Shown here piece after piece: positions 40,028 to 50,027 of a stretch of DNA of 64,000 nucleotides. Position numbers and translations under genes: made by a program. The notes below the pieces were generated by a model that did no database searches, was not told the DNA's origin, and saw nothing but the letters and a program-made list of their open reading frames with translations. Source of the stretch: Listeria swaminathanii (GTDB lineage: Bacteria; Bacillota; Bacilli; Lactobacillales; Listeriaceae); assembly GCF_014229645.1 (NCBI RefSeq), contig NZ_JAATOD010000004.1, positions 62,001 through 126,000 of the forward strand, given 5' to 3'. Numbering within the stretch: the first letter of the stretch is position 1; each line of letters begins with the position of its first letter.

Positions 40028-41476
40028 ATGGGACTGTTGGCTTATCTATTAGTGATTTTGCTAATTTTAAATGTATTCTTTGCGGCAGTGACGGTCTTCT
40101 TAGAAAGACGCGATACATCCGCCACTTGGGCTTGGTTGCTGGTCTTAACTTTTGTTCCGATATTTGGTTTCATTATTTACTTGATTTTTGGGAGAAAACT
40201 ATCTGGGAAAAAGATTTTTGATTGGAAGGGACAAGAAAAAATTGGGATTCAGGAATCTACAGCCAATCAAATAGAAATGATACGGCAAAAAGAATTTCCG
40301 TTTAGTGATCCGAATGTGAAAAAGCATCGTGATTTAATTTATTTATTACTCGTTAATGATGGTGCTATTTTAACGCAAGACAATGAAGTGGAGCTTTTTG
40401 TGGATGGTCACGAAAAATTCGACGCGTTAATTGCTGACATCGAAAAAGCGAAAGATCACATACATATAATTTACTATATTTTCCATTCCGACGAACTTGG
40501 CAATCGCTTAATGCGCGTGCTTGAAAGAAAAGCAGCAGAAGGATTAAATGTTAAAATTATTTATGATGCAATGGGATCAAGAACGACAAAAAAATCATTT
40601 TTCCGTACGTTTGAAAAAAATGGTGGTTTAGTCAGACCGTTTTTCCCATCAAAACTACCACTAATTAATTTCCGACTTAACTATCGAAATCACCGAAAAT
40701 TAGCGATAATTGATGGAGATGTTGGTTATATTGGTGGATTTAATATTGGTGATGAGTACCTCGGGGCATCGAAAAAATTTGGTTACTGGCGAGATACACA
40801 TTTACGCGTGCATGGAAAAGCTGTTTATGCGATGCAAACTCGCTTTATTATGGACTGGAACTCGGCATCATCGACACATAAAATTGACTACAAAGCGAGA
40901 TATTTCCCTACGTTTCACGGGAAAGGTCACACAAGTATGCAAATTGTTTCGAGTGGCCCAGATTCCGAATGGCAACAAATTAAAAATGGTTACATTAAAA
41001 TGATTAATGCCGCCAAAAAAACAATTTACTTACAGTCGCCTTATTTTATTCCCGATGCGAGCTTGCTTGAAGCAATCAAAATTGCCGCACTTTCTGGAGT
41101 AGATGTACGGGTGATGATTCCAAATAAACCAGACCATGCTTTTGTTTACCGGGCAACAACGAACTATGCCGGCGAATTAATGGAAACTGGTGCAAAAATC
41201 TTTATTTATGATAATGGCTTTATTCACGCAAAAACACTCGTTGTGGATGGTGAAATTGCTTCAGTTGGAACAGCTAATATGGACTTCCGTAGTTTCCGCC
41301 TTAATTTTGAAGTCAATGCCTTTATTTATGAAAAGCAAATGGTGCAAAAATTAGAAGATGCCTTTTTAGAAGATATTTTGAAATCGTATCAACTGACACC
41401 AGAATTATATGCAAAACGGTCCTTATGGATCAAATTCAAAGAAGCGGTAAGCCGACTATTATCGCCTATATTATAG
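40028..41476 (+). CDS. cls: Cardiolipin synthase
   Basis: It joins two phosphatidylglycerols into cardiolipin and glycerol. The 482-residue protein has two N-terminal membrane segments (about 1-58) and two phospholipase-D HKD motifs: H222 in HRKLAIIDGDVGYIGG and H400 in HAKTLVVDGEIASVG. An in-frame GTG at 40004 lies in the AAAGGGGG ribosome site region, so the ATG at 40028 is used. The minJ-like gene follows after 27 bases. Confidence 0.95.
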   Translation: MGLLAYLLVILLILNVFFAAVTVFLERRDTSATWAWLLVLTFVPIFGFIIYLIFGRKLSGKKIFDWKGQEKIGIQESTANQIEMIRQKEFPFSDPNVKKHRDLIYLLLVNDGAILTQDNEVELFVDGHEKFDALIADIEKAKDHIHIIYYIFHSDELGNRLMRVLERKAAEGLNVKIIYDAMGSRTTKKSFFRTFEKNGGLVRPFFPSKLPLINFRLNYRNHRKLAIIDGDVGYIGGFNIGDEYLGASKKFGYWRDTHLRVHGKAVYAMQTRFIMDWNSASSTHKIDYKARYFPTFHGKGHTSMQIVSSGPDSEWQQIKNGYIKMINAAKKTIYLQSPYFIPDASLLEAIKIAALSGVDVRVMIPNKPDHAFVYRATTNYAGELMETGAKIFIYDNGFIHAKTLVVDGEIASVGTANMDFRSFRLNFEVNAFIYEKQMVQKLEDAFLEDILKSYQLTPELYAKRSLWIKFKEAVSRLLSPIL

Positions 41477-41503
41477 AAGTATTAAAGAAAGCTGGTGTAG
41501 AAA

Positions 41504-42679
41504 ATGAATGTTTTTGTTGAGATATTAAATGGAATAGGTAGACTGCTTCTACAACCAGCATTATATGTAGGAATTATTTTAGTGATAATGGCTGGTTTTA
41601 ACCGAGTGAAGTGGGAACGAAAATCATTCAGTATAAGTATATACTCGCCTTGGCTAGAATTGAAAAATTTCTTCGGGTTGAGTTTGTTATTCGGATTAGC
41701 GATTTCCGTTGTTACGGCATTCATTGGATTTGGCGTTATGCTCGAATGGGTGGCCATTTTTAATGCAGTAGCTTGTTTCTTATTAATTGTTGGGATGTTC
41801 CGATTAAGTTCGACGGCTTTTACAATCGGGATTACGAGTTTAATCTTTTATTTCTGCTATTATTTTGATGTAAATTTAGCGCCATTTAATAATATAGCAT
41901 TTACGTATGACTCACTTTATATTGATAATTTTATGGTTTCGATGACGTTTTTACTTGCACTCTTATTGTTTATTGAAGCATTCTTAATTCAATATACAAG
42001 CGCAAAAAATCCGTCACCTTCACTTCGGAAAAGTAAACGTGGCAAATTAGTTGGTTCATTTCAATTAAGAAAATTATGGTTTGTGCCAATAGTTATGTTT
42101 ATACCAGGAGATGTATTTACGAAAATTTTCGAATGGTGGCCAGTTTTCGCAATTGGTTCGCAGTCTTATTCACTAATTATTTTACCGTTATTTATCGGTT
42201 TCCAACAGCAAGTGCAAGGACAACTTCCAGAAGAAGCTAGTCGAAAAACAGCTGTGCAAGTTACGACACTAGCGACAATCATTGCGGTAGCCGGTTTAAT
42301 CGGAATCGTGATGCCAGTACTTACATTATTCGCCTTCATGCTTGCGGTTATTGGTCGCTTTTGGATTTCCTATCGTCAGTACCGTTCAGAAAAATTATTA
42401 CCGAAAAAATTTGGTCCACAAGCTGATGGGCTTGTCATTCTAGGGGCTCGCGCAGCAACGCCATCTGCACGCTTAAACTTAAAAGCTGGCGAAAAAATCA
42501 CAGAAGTTAACAGTCAACCCGTTCATACGCGCGAAGAACTATACGAAGCGCTTAACTTGAACCGCGCGTTTTGTAAGTTAAAAGTAATTGATATTGACGG
42601 GGAACCACGTTTTGAACAAACAGCACTTTATGAGAATGAATCATTTGAGCTTGGTTTATTATTAGTTGAACCGAGATAA
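41504..42679 (+). CDS. minJ: MinJ-like multi-pass PDZ protein
   Basis: A 391-residue protein with about seven or eight membrane segments (residues 1-285) and a C-terminal PDZ domain (about 295-391, with GLVILGARAATPSARLNLKAG and the binding-site pattern ITEVNSQPVHTREELYEAL). MinJ links DivIVA to MinD at cell poles in Bacillus, and there it lies close to ftsEX, as here. MinJ proteins vary in sequence, so this call rests on domain order and context. Confidence 0.78.
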   Translation: MNVFVEILNGIGRLLLQPALYVGIILVIMAGFNRVKWERKSFSISIYSPWLELKNFFGLSLLFGLAISVVTAFIGFGVMLEWVAIFNAVACFLLIVGMFRLSSTAFTIGITSLIFYFCYYFDVNLAPFNNIAFTYDSLYIDNFMVSMTFLLALLLFIEAFLIQYTSAKNPSPSLRKSKRGKLVGSFQLRKLWFVPIVMFIPGDVFTKIFEWWPVFAIGSQSYSLIILPLFIGFQQQVQGQLPEEASRKTAVQVTTLATIIAVAGLIGIVMPVLTLFAFMLAVIGRFWISYRQYRSEKLLPKKFGPQADGLVILGARAATPSARLNLKAGEKITEVNSQPVHTREELYEALNLNRAFCKLKVIDIDGEPRFEQTALYENESFELGLLLVEPR

Positions 42680-42688
42680 TTTTTAGGG

Positions 42689-42725
42689 CACCAGTGTTGT
42701 TGGAAAGCAGCATTGGTGTTTTAAG
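42689..42725 (+). terminator. Terminator after the minJ-like gene
   Basis: CACCAGTGTTG (42689-42699) pairs with CAGCATTGGTG (42708-42718) with wobbles, followed by a short T run. Confidence 0.65.
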
Positions 42726-42781
42726 TTTTTGTAAAGATAAGATTAATATAAAGGCATTTCTACCCGAAAAAGGTTAATTCA

Positions 42782-42790
42782 TGCTATATT
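42782..42790 (+). promoter_or_regulatory. Extended -10 promoter of phoPR
   Basis: TGCTATATT is an extended -10 about 30 bases before the first possible phoP start. Confidence 0.5.
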
Positions 42791-42818
42791 TTAGATAAAA
42801 GGGTTACATAAAGAAGGG

Positions 42819-43541
42819 ATGGGAAGTACGTTGGTAAAAATTCTTGTAGTTGATGATGAGGCTTCTATTGTTACCTTGCTGCAATTTAATATCGAAAAAG
42901 CTGGATTTGATGTGGTGACAGCGGAGGATGGCAGGACTGGGTATGAACTTGCTTTATCCGAAAAACCAGATTTAATCGTACTAGATTTAATGCTTCCTGA
43001 GATGGACGGAATCGAAGTAACGAAAAAACTTCGTCAAGATAAAGTAAACGTGCCAATTTTAATGTTAACAGCAAAAGATGAAGAATTAGATAAAATTATC
43101 GGGCTAGAACTTGGAGCAGATGATTATATGACTAAACCATTTAGCCCAAGGGAAGTAGTCGCGCGGATTAAAGCCATTTTGCGCCGAACAGAAGGAAAAG
43201 CAGAAATCATCGAAGAATTAACAGAAGACGTGGAAGCAACGATACTAATTGGCGATTTGAAAATTTTGCCAGATAGTTATGAAGTGTATTTGCAAGATGA
43301 TTTACTTGATTTAACACCGAAAGAATTTGAGTTATTATTATTCCTTGCGAACCATCGCGGCAAAGTTTTCTCAAGAGATCAATTGCTGGATACCGTATGG
43401 AATTATGATTACGTCGGCGAAACGCGAATTGTCGACGTCCATGTCAGCCATTTACGCGATAAAATCGAAATAGACACCAAACAGCCAAAATACATCAAAA
43501 CAATTCGTGGCTTTGGTTATAAAATGGAGAATGTAAAATAA
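42819..43541 (+). CDS. phoP: Phosphate response regulator PhoP
   Basis: An OmpR-type regulator of 240 residues: receiver domain with KILVVDDEASIV, phosphorylation site D56 (LIVLDLMLPEMDG) and TAKDEE, then a winged-helix DNA-binding domain (about 138-235, LTPKEFELLLFLANHRGKVFSRDQLLD). It controls phosphate starvation genes with PhoR. ATG 42819 has only one base between it and AAGAAGGG; TTG at 42831, giving MVKILVVDD, is an equally likely start. The stop overlaps the phoR ATG. WalR is a close relative, but the pst neighbourhood and PhoR partner support PhoP. Confidence 0.93.
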   Translation: MGSTLVKILVVDDEASIVTLLQFNIEKAGFDVVTAEDGRTGYELALSEKPDLIVLDLMLPEMDGIEVTKKLRQDKVNVPILMLTAKDEELDKIIGLELGADDYMTKPFSPREVVARIKAILRRTEGKAEIIEELTEDVEATILIGDLKILPDSYEVYLQDDLLDLTPKEFELLLFLANHRGKVFSRDQLLDTVWNYDYVGETRIVDVHVSHLRDKIEIDTKQPKYIKTIRGFGYKMENVK

Positions 43542-45316
43542 TGAAAAAATTATGGCTGAAAATCGGATTATCTTTTATTATCTTATTTTTCGTTGTGATG
43601 GTTATCGTGGGTGTTTTTTCCGGCGAGCTAATGAAATCAACGTATTTAAATATGAAAGAAAGTCAATTAGAAGATGATGCGAAAATCTTACTTCAAACAA
43701 CTAATATTGAAAATCTGGATTTAGATAAAGATGCCGCAGCTATCCAAAAGAGCCTTAATCCACTCGGAGATGAAATTGATGCGCGTATTACGGTGATTGA
43801 TAGCGAGGGTGATGTAGTAGCTGATACGAAAAAAGATCCAGCTAATCTCGATAATCATATGAACCGCCCAGAAGTAACAGATATTCTGGAAAAAGGAAAA
43901 AGTGTTGGTATTTCTATCCGTGAGAGTGATTCACTTGGTTACAGTATGCTATATGTTGCAGTTCCCGTTAAGCACCAAGACAAAACAGATGGCGTTTTAA
44001 GGATTTCGATTTCACTTGAATCTGTCGACGCAGCAGTGGATAAACTTTGGGGAAATCTAGCGCTTATTTTCGGAATTGCGCTTGTTATTATCGCAGCAAT
44101 CAGTGTTTTCATCGCTAGAAAAATCACGAGACCGGTTCGCGAAATTATCGAAGTTTCGACAGACTTAGCCAATCATAAATACGACAGCCGCATTCACGGC
44201 AAAGTCAGCGGGGAGCTCCAAGACCTTTCTGTCAGTGTTAATACATTAGCAGAAAGCCTTGAAACGCAAATGTTTGAAATTAAGCAAAATGAACAGCGCC
44301 TCAACGCGATTGTCCAAAACTTAGTCAGCGGCGTGATGCTTATTAATATCGACAAACAAGTAATCATGACCAACCGAACAATGTATCAAATTTTAGGTGA
44401 AACAGAAATTACTGGCAAGCCATTTTATGAAGTCATCAAAAGTTTCGCGCTGAGCCAGTTAATAGAAGCAACTTTTGAAACAAAAACCATTCAACAAAAA
44501 GAAATTATTCTCTATTTCCCACGCGAAATGATTTTAGATGCAAGTGTTTCGCCAATTTTAGCAGAAAATGGGGAAATTACCGGGATTATCTTACTTTTAC
44601 ACGATATTACGCAAATTCGCCACTTAGAAAATGTGCGCTCCGAATTTGTAACGAATGTGTCGCACGAACTTAAAACACCAGTGACCGCATTAAAAGGCTT
44701 CGCGGAAACCTTACTCGACGGCGCTATGTATGACGAAATGCTACTCAAAAAATTCTTAACTATTATTAAAGAAGAAAGTGACCGATTGCATCGTTTAATT
44801 ATGGATATTCTCGCGCTTTCCAGAATTGAACAAAATCCAGTCCCAGAAAATATCGAGATTGTGGATATGGATGACGTAATCGAACAATCAGCCCGTACTA
44901 TTTTTGAAATGGCAACCGAGAAAAATATTCAAGTTACTATCCCAGAAAAAACAAGCACACCAGTTACAATTGAAACGGATCGTGATAAATTACAACAAAT
45001 TTTAATTAACTTACTTTCTAACGCAATCAACTACACTCCTGTGGACGGAAAAGTAGAAGTTAAATTAATTGATCATGAAGCAGAAGTTATAATAGAAGTA
45101 ACTGATAATGGAATTGGAATCCCAGCTAAAGATATTGACCGCGTATTTGAACGCTTCTACCGAGTGGACAAAGCTCGTAGCAGGCATTCAGGTGGTACCG
45201 GCCTTGGACTCTCGATCGTTAAACACTTAGTCGAAAATTGCGGCGGACGAATCGAAGTAGAAAGCCAAGAAGAAGTCGGCTCGACATTCCGTGTTACTTT
45301 ACCAAAAAAAGCCTAA
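43541..45316 (+). CDS. phoR: Phosphate sensor histidine kinase PhoR
   Basis: The 591-residue membrane kinase has two membrane segments (about 8-28 and 168-190) enclosing an extracellular sensor domain, then HAMP, PAS, a dimerisation domain with phospho-accepting H375 (NVSHELKTPVTALKGFAETLL) and an ATPase domain with LLSNAINYTP (N box), DNGIGIPAKD (G1) and GGTGLGLSIV (G2). It overlaps phoP by one base. A terminator separates it from pstS. Confidence 0.94.
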   Translation: MKKLWLKIGLSFIILFFVVMVIVGVFSGELMKSTYLNMKESQLEDDAKILLQTTNIENLDLDKDAAAIQKSLNPLGDEIDARITVIDSEGDVVADTKKDPANLDNHMNRPEVTDILEKGKSVGISIRESDSLGYSMLYVAVPVKHQDKTDGVLRISISLESVDAAVDKLWGNLALIFGIALVIIAAISVFIARKITRPVREIIEVSTDLANHKYDSRIHGKVSGELQDLSVSVNTLAESLETQMFEIKQNEQRLNAIVQNLVSGVMLINIDKQVIMTNRTMYQILGETEITGKPFYEVIKSFALSQLIEATFETKTIQQKEIILYFPREMILDASVSPILAENGEITGIILLLHDITQIRHLENVRSEFVTNVSHELKTPVTALKGFAETLLDGAMYDEMLLKKFLTIIKEESDRLHRLIMDILALSRIEQNPVPENIEIVDMDDVIEQSARTIFEMATEKNIQVTIPEKTSTPVTIETDRDKLQQILINLLSNAINYTPVDGKVEVKLIDHEAEVIIEVTDNGIGIPAKDIDRVFERFYRVDKARSRHSGGTGLGLSIVKHLVENCGGRIEVESQEEVGSTFRVTLPKKA

Positions 45317-45319
45317 TAA

Positions 45320-45367
45320 ATATCCTGTTTGAAAGAATGTAATCTTTCAGACAGGATATTTTTATTT
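45320..45367 (+). terminator. Terminator after phoR
   Basis: A long stem pairs ATATCCTGTTTGAAAGA (from 45320) with TCTTTCAGACAGGATAT (from 45343), followed by a T-rich tail. Confidence 0.9.
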
Positions 45368-45469
45368 TATTTACGAAAGGAACAAAATTAGCGCAATAAT
45401 TTACGAGTTTGCCTTATTTTTGAAAGATAGTCATAAAAAAGTTTACATTTCTGACAAAAAATGTGGTTA

Positions 45470-45497
45470 TTTACAATTACTTAACATTAGCTACACA
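45470..45497 (+). promoter_or_regulatory. Pho box upstream of pstS
   Basis: Three hexamers spaced 11 bases apart, TTTACA (45470), TTAACA (45481) and TACACA (45492), fit the PhoP direct-repeat consensus TT(A/T/C)ACA-N5. A further TTTACA is at 45442. The last repeat ends 20 bases before a possible -10 TATAGT (45518-45523), where a PhoP-activated promoter would place it. Confidence 0.75.
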
Positions 45498-45571
45498 CCA
45501 CCTTAAATCTCAGACGTTATAGTAATACTTGTAAGGAATAACAATTAAAAAAACAAGGTGGGAATAAGATA

Positions 45572-46480
45572 ATGAAAAAGAAGTATTTGGGAATAGTAGC
45601 AATGTTAGCAGCAGTAATGCTTGTCTTCGCAGCATGCGGAAGTGACAGCAGTTCAGCAGATAAAGCAAACGGATCAACAAAAGGGGATAAAGAAGTTTCT
45701 GGCTCATTAACAGCAGTCGGATCCACTGCACTTCAACCACTCGTTGAAGCAGCTTCCAAAGAATTTACAAACACAAATCCTAAAGCACAAATCAACGTGC
45801 AAGGCGGCGGTTCTGGAACTGGTTTAACACAAGTACAACAAGGCGCAGTTGAAATTGGTAACTCGGACGTATTCGCTGAAGAAAAAGACGGCGTAGATGC
45901 TTCGAAACTAGTTGATCACCGTGTAGCAGTTGTCGGAATGGCACCAGTTGTAAACAAAGATGTAGGCGTTAAAAATATCACTAAACAACAATTAATCGAT
46001 ATCTTCACTGGCAAAACAACAAACTGGAAAGACGTTGGCGGTAAAGACGAAAAAATTACAATCATCAACCGTGCAGAAGGAAGCGGAACACGTGCTACTT
46101 TCGAAAAATGGGGACTTGATGGTAAAACACCAATTAAAGCACAAGAACAAGATTCATCTGGTACAGTTCGTAAAATCGTAAGCGAAACTCCAGGAGCAAT
46201 CAGCTACCTAGCATTCTCTTACATTGATGCTTCCGTAGTCGGTCTTTCACTAGATGGTGTGGAACCAACAGAAGATAAAGTAGCAACAAACGACTGGAAA
46301 ATCTGGTCTTATGAACATATGTATACAAATGGCGAACCTAAAGGCCTAACAAAAACTTTCTTGAAATACATGACTTCTGATGAAGTACAAAACAATATCG
46401 TACCACAACTTGGTTACCAATCAATCAAATCCATGAAAGTGGAACGCGATTCATCTGGTAAACTAACTGACGTAAAATAA
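45572..46480 (+). CDS. pstS: Phosphate ABC transporter substrate-binding lipoprotein PstS
   Basis: A lipid-anchored phosphate-binding protein of 302 residues. The signal peptide ends in lipobox VFAAC with Cys22, followed by a Ser-rich linker. Phosphate-contact stretches are AVGSTALQPL, VQGGGSGTGLTQV and INRAEGSGTRATFEKW. It is the first gene of the pst operon, preceded by a Pho box and followed by an intercistronic hairpin. Confidence 0.96.
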   Translation: MKKKYLGIVAMLAAVMLVFAACGSDSSSADKANGSTKGDKEVSGSLTAVGSTALQPLVEAASKEFTNTNPKAQINVQGGGSGTGLTQVQQGAVEIGNSDVFAEEKDGVDASKLVDHRVAVVGMAPVVNKDVGVKNITKQQLIDIFTGKTTNWKDVGGKDEKITIINRAEGSGTRATFEKWGLDGKTPIKAQEQDSSGTVRKIVSETPGAISYLAFSYIDASVVGLSLDGVEPTEDKVATNDWKIWSYEHMYTNGEPKGLTKTFLKYMTSDEVQNNIVPQLGYQSIKSMKVERDSSGKLTDVK

Positions 46481-46490
46481 AAAGAATGAA

Positions 46491-46533
46491 ATGGGCGTCT
46501 ATCCTAGTAATACCGGGATAGACGTATACCCAT
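46491..46533 (+). other. Intercistronic hairpin between pstS and pstC
   Basis: A GC-rich stem (CGTCTATCC, 46496-46504, with GGATAGACG, 46516-46524) extended by ATGGG/CCCAT. There is no T run, so it is more likely a 3' end stabiliser or partial terminator that keeps pstS mRNA in excess over the membrane subunits. Confidence 0.7.
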
Positions 46534-46547
46534 GTTAGGAGTAAAAC

Positions 46548-47498
46548 ATGGGAGGAGAAAGGAGCTTACGTGACTTGGAAGCGATAAAAGAAAAGAAGCT
46601 TACACAAACTTCTAAAAAGGCGCATCTAGAAACTAGAGGCAAAATAATTACATTCATCTGTATTTCCATCATGGTTATTGCCGCAGCGTCTATTTTGTTT
46701 TTTGTTATATCAAAAGGTTTAGCTACATTTACGGTCAATAAAGTGTCTTTTGTTGATTTTATAACTGGGACAGACTGGAATCCTTCGCAAAAAGATGCAA
46801 ACGGTAATCCATTAGTTGGTGCTTTGCCAATGATTATTGGTTCATTTGCAGTAACACTTTTTGCAGCTTGTATTGCTGGCCCACTTGCAATCGGTGCCGC
46901 AATTTTTATGGTGGAAATTTCACCTAAGTTTGGGAAAAAAGTTTTACAACCAGTTATGGAACTTTTAGTTGGAATTCCATCTGTTGTTTATGGGTTCATT
47001 GGACTAAGTGTTGTCGTTCCATTTATTCGTGACCATATTTCGGGAAGTGGGTTTGGTATTGCAGCTGCGACGGTCGTTTTAACAGTCATGATTTTGCCGA
47101 CGGTTACTTCACTCAGCGTGGATGCGATTAAATCTGTTCCACGTCACTACCGAGAAGCTTCATTGGCGCTTGGAGCAACACGTTTCCAGACGATTTGGAA
47201 AGTAGTACTTCGTAGTTCGCGTTCCGGTATTTTGACGGCGATTGTTTTCGGGATGGCACGTGCATTCGGTGAGGCTCTTGCTGTACAAATGGTTATTGGG
47301 AACTCTGCGGTTATTCCAACATCCTTATTCGAGCCAGCCTCTACATTAACTAGTATTTTAACAATGGGTATGGGAAATACGGTTATGGGTACGCTTGATA
47401 ATAATATCCTTTGGTCACTTGCAATGGTGCTACTAGCAATGTCACTATTCTTCATCATTGTGATCCGTTTCATCGGACGTAGGAGGAAAGTCAAATGA
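46548..47498 (+). CDS. pstC: Phosphate ABC transporter permease PstC
   Basis: A 316-residue membrane subunit with six hydrophobic segments and the permease EAA-type loop SVPRHYREASLALGATRFQTIWKVVL cut by context into the usual position (about 200-225). A TTG at 46575 with GAAAGGAG upstream is an alternative start; ATG 46548 has TAGGAG eight bases before. It overlaps pstA by four bases. Confidence 0.95.
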   Translation: MGGERSLRDLEAIKEKKLTQTSKKAHLETRGKIITFICISIMVIAAASILFFVISKGLATFTVNKVSFVDFITGTDWNPSQKDANGNPLVGALPMIIGSFAVTLFAACIAGPLAIGAAIFMVEISPKFGKKVLQPVMELLVGIPSVVYGFIGLSVVVPFIRDHISGSGFGIAAATVVLTVMILPTVTSLSVDAIKSVPRHYREASLALGATRFQTIWKVVLRSSRSGILTAIVFGMARAFGEALAVQMVIGNSAVIPTSLFEPASTLTSILTMGMGNTVMGTLDNNILWSLAMVLLAMSLFFIIVIRFIGRRRKVK

Positions 47499-48379
47499 AT
47501 GTAAAAACAAAAGATAAAATCGCGACAGGCGTTTTCTATGCCATTGCTGTATTAATTGTCATTATCTTAGCTGGTTTATTAGGCTATATTTTAGTAAAAG
47601 GTGTTCCGCAATTAAGCTGGAAGTTTTTGACGACCCCACCACAGTCGTTCCAAGCTGGTGGCGGAATCGGCCCGGAAATCTGGAATTCATTTTATATGCT
47701 TATTATTACTATGCTCATCTCTGTCCCTATCTCGCTCGGAGCGGGAATTTATATGGCAGAATATGCGCGTAAAAATTGGATTACAGATTTAATTCGTACA
47801 ACAATCGAAGTGCTTTCCTCGCTTCCTTCTATTGTAGTTGGGCTATTCGGTTTCCTTGTTTTTGTTATTCAAATGGGGTGGAGCTTCTCGGTTATTTCCG
47901 GGGCGCTTACACTAACGATTTTCAATTTACCATTATTAATTCGTGTTGTTGAAGAAGCACTTAATGCGATTCCCAACACGCAACGTGAGGCGGGACTTGC
48001 GCTAGGTTTATCCAGATGGGAAACGATTACGCGAGTACTTGTTCCGGCCGCGCTTCCAGCAATCATTACGGGGGTTATTTTAGCAGCAGGACGTGTATTC
48101 GGTGAAGCAGCCGCGCTTATTTTTACGGCAGGTCAAAGTACGCCGATACTTGATTTTACTGATTGGAACCCAATGAACCCAGCTTCACCATTAAATATTT
48201 TCCGCCCAGCAGAAACACTTGCAGTTCATATTTGGAAAATTAACGGCGAAGGAATTATGCCAGATGCGCAAGCCGTTTCTGACGGAGCATCAGCCGTATT
48301 AATTCTATCCGTATTACTTTTCAATATTCTCGCTCGCTTGCTTGGAAAAGTTGTTTATAAACGCATGACTTCATCGTAA
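47495..48379 (+). CDS. pstA: Phosphate ABC transporter permease PstA
   Basis: The second permease, 294 residues, with six membrane segments and the ATPase-contact loop [20 protein letters not shown]. Its ATG overlaps the pstC stop (ATGA). The two permeases form the channel that PstB drives. Confidence 0.95.
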   Translation: MNVKTKDKIATGVFYAIAVLIVIILAGLLGYILVKGVPQLSWKFLTTPPQSFQAGGGIGPEIWNSFYMLIITMLISVPISLGAGIYMAEYARKNWITDLIRTTIEVLSSLPSIVVGLFGFLVFVIQMGWSFSVISGALTLTIFNLPLLIRVVEEALNAIPNTQREAGLALGLSRWETITRVLVPAALPAIITGVILAAGRVFGEAAALIFTAGQSTPILDFTDWNPMNPASPLNIFRPAETLAVHIWKINGEGIMPDAQAVSDGASAVLILSVLLFNILARLLGKVVYKRMTSS

Positions 48380-48402
48380 AAAGCCAGGAAAAGGAGATAA
48401 AA

Positions 48403-49221
48403 ATGATGTTAACAAAGAAACCTGAAATCAATACTATTTTACAAGCAACACCAGATCCTCATTCACTTCCTGCTGCGATGGCGACGGAGGATTTGCATGT
48501 ATACTACGGGGATAACCACGCAATCAAAGGTGTGGATTTAACTTTCCCAGAAAATAAGGTTACCGCTTTAATTGGACCATCTGGTTGCGGGAAATCTACT
48601 TATCTACGAGCATTAAATCGCATGAACGACGAAATTGATGGTTGTCGTATGGAAGGCCAAATTTTATACGATGGCATTAATATTAATCGTAAAGAAGTCG
48701 ACTTGTACAACGTTCGTAAAGAAATCGGGATGGTATTCCAAAAACCAAACCCATTCACCAAATCCATTTATGAAAATGTTGCTTTTGGTCTTAAACGTCA
48801 TGGTATGAAGAATAAAAAAGAAATCATGGAGCGCGTGGAGAAAAGCTTGCGCCGTGCAGCTCTGTGGGATGAAGTAAAAGACGATTTAGGAAAAAGTGCG
48901 CTATCACTTTCCGGTGGGCAGCAACAACGACTGTGTATCGCTCGAGCAGTTGCCATGCAGCCGAAAGTTTTACTGCTTGATGAACCAGCATCTGCGCTCG
49001 ATCCAATTTCAACAAGTAAAATTGAAGATTTAATCAATGAACTGAAAAATAAATATACAATCATTATCGTAACGCATAATATGCAACAAGCAGCGCGGGT
49101 TTCCGACTATACTTCCTTCTTTTATCTAGGAGAAGTCGTGGAATTCTCAGGAACATCCGAACTTTTCACTAATCCCCAAGAAAAACAAACCGAAGACTAT
49201 ATTTCTGGTAACTTTGGCTAG
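48403..49221 (+). CDS. pstB: Phosphate ABC transporter ATPase PstB (first copy)
   Basis: A 272-residue ATPase with Walker [10 protein letters not shown], signature [14 protein letters not shown] and Walker [14 protein letters not shown]. It is 13 residues longer at the N-terminus than the next copy. It lacks membrane segments and works with PstA/PstC. The tandem duplication of pstB is also found in Bacillus (pstBA, pstBB). Confidence 0.95.
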   Translation: MMLTKKPEINTILQATPDPHSLPAAMATEDLHVYYGDNHAIKGVDLTFPENKVTALIGPSGCGKSTYLRALNRMNDEIDGCRMEGQILYDGININRKEVDLYNVRKEIGMVFQKPNPFTKSIYENVAFGLKRHGMKNKKEIMERVEKSLRRAALWDEVKDDLGKSALSLSGGQQQRLCIARAVAMQPKVLLLDEPASALDPISTSKIEDLINELKNKYTIIIVTHNMQQAARVSDYTSFFYLGEVVEFSGTSELFTNPQEKQTEDYISGNFG

Positions 49222-49235
49222 AAAGGAGCTTTTTT

Positions 49236-50015
49236 ATGACAACCGAAACTGCTGAAAAAGTAGAGTATATCATTGAAACAAAAGATGTAGATTTATTTTA
49301 TGGTTCCAAACAAGCACTACAAAAAATCGCTTTAAATATTAAAAAGAATCAAGTTACCGCTTTAATTGGTCCGTCGGGTTGTGGAAAATCTACTTTCCTT
49401 CGCACGCTTAATCGAATGAATGATTTAATTCCTAATGTAAAAACGACTGGAGAAATTCATATTGGCGGCGAAAATGTGCAAGATCCTAAAATCGATATGG
49501 TTAACTTACGAAAAAAAGTGGGAATGGTCTTTCAACAAGCCAACCCGTTCCCGTTTTCGATTTATGATAATGTTGCTTATGGCCCACGGATGCACGGTGT
49601 GAAAGATAAAAAAGTGCTTGATGAGATTGTAGAGAGAAGTTTGCGTCAGGCGGCTCTTTGGGAAGAAGTGCATGATAGACTAGATCGTTCAGCGATTGGG
49701 ATGTCTGGTGGACAACAGCAGCGACTTTGCATCGCGCGCGTTCTGGCCGTTAAACCGGATGTTATCTTGATGGATGAACCAACTTCGGCGCTAGACCCAA
49801 TTTCGACGGCAAAAGTAGAAGATTTGATTCTAGAATTAAAGAAAGACTATACGATTGTAATTGTGACGCACAATATGCAACAAGCGTCCCGGATTTCCGA
49901 TGAAACTGCCTTTTTCTTAAATGGTCGCATCGTGGAATTCTCAGACACGACAAGTATTTTTACTAACCCAGCAGAAAAAGAAACCGAAGACTATATTTCA
50001 GGACGATTTGGATAA
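49236..50015 (+). CDS. pstB: Phosphate ABC transporter ATPase PstB (second copy)
   Basis: A 259-residue ATPase with the same motifs ([36 protein letters not shown]) and 14 bases after the first copy. The two are clearly related but have diverged over most of their length, so this is an old duplication. Both keep all catalytic residues, so a mixed heterodimer is possible. Confidence 0.95.
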   Translation: MTTETAEKVEYIIETKDVDLFYGSKQALQKIALNIKKNQVTALIGPSGCGKSTFLRTLNRMNDLIPNVKTTGEIHIGGENVQDPKIDMVNLRKKVGMVFQQANPFPFSIYDNVAYGPRMHGVKDKKVLDEIVERSLRQAALWEEVHDRLDRSAIGMSGGQQQRLCIARVLAVKPDVILMDEPTSALDPISTAKVEDLILELKKDYTIVIVTHNMQQASRISDETAFFLNGRIVEFSDTTSIFTNPAEKETEDYISGRFG

Positions 50016-50027
50016 AGGAGTGTTATT

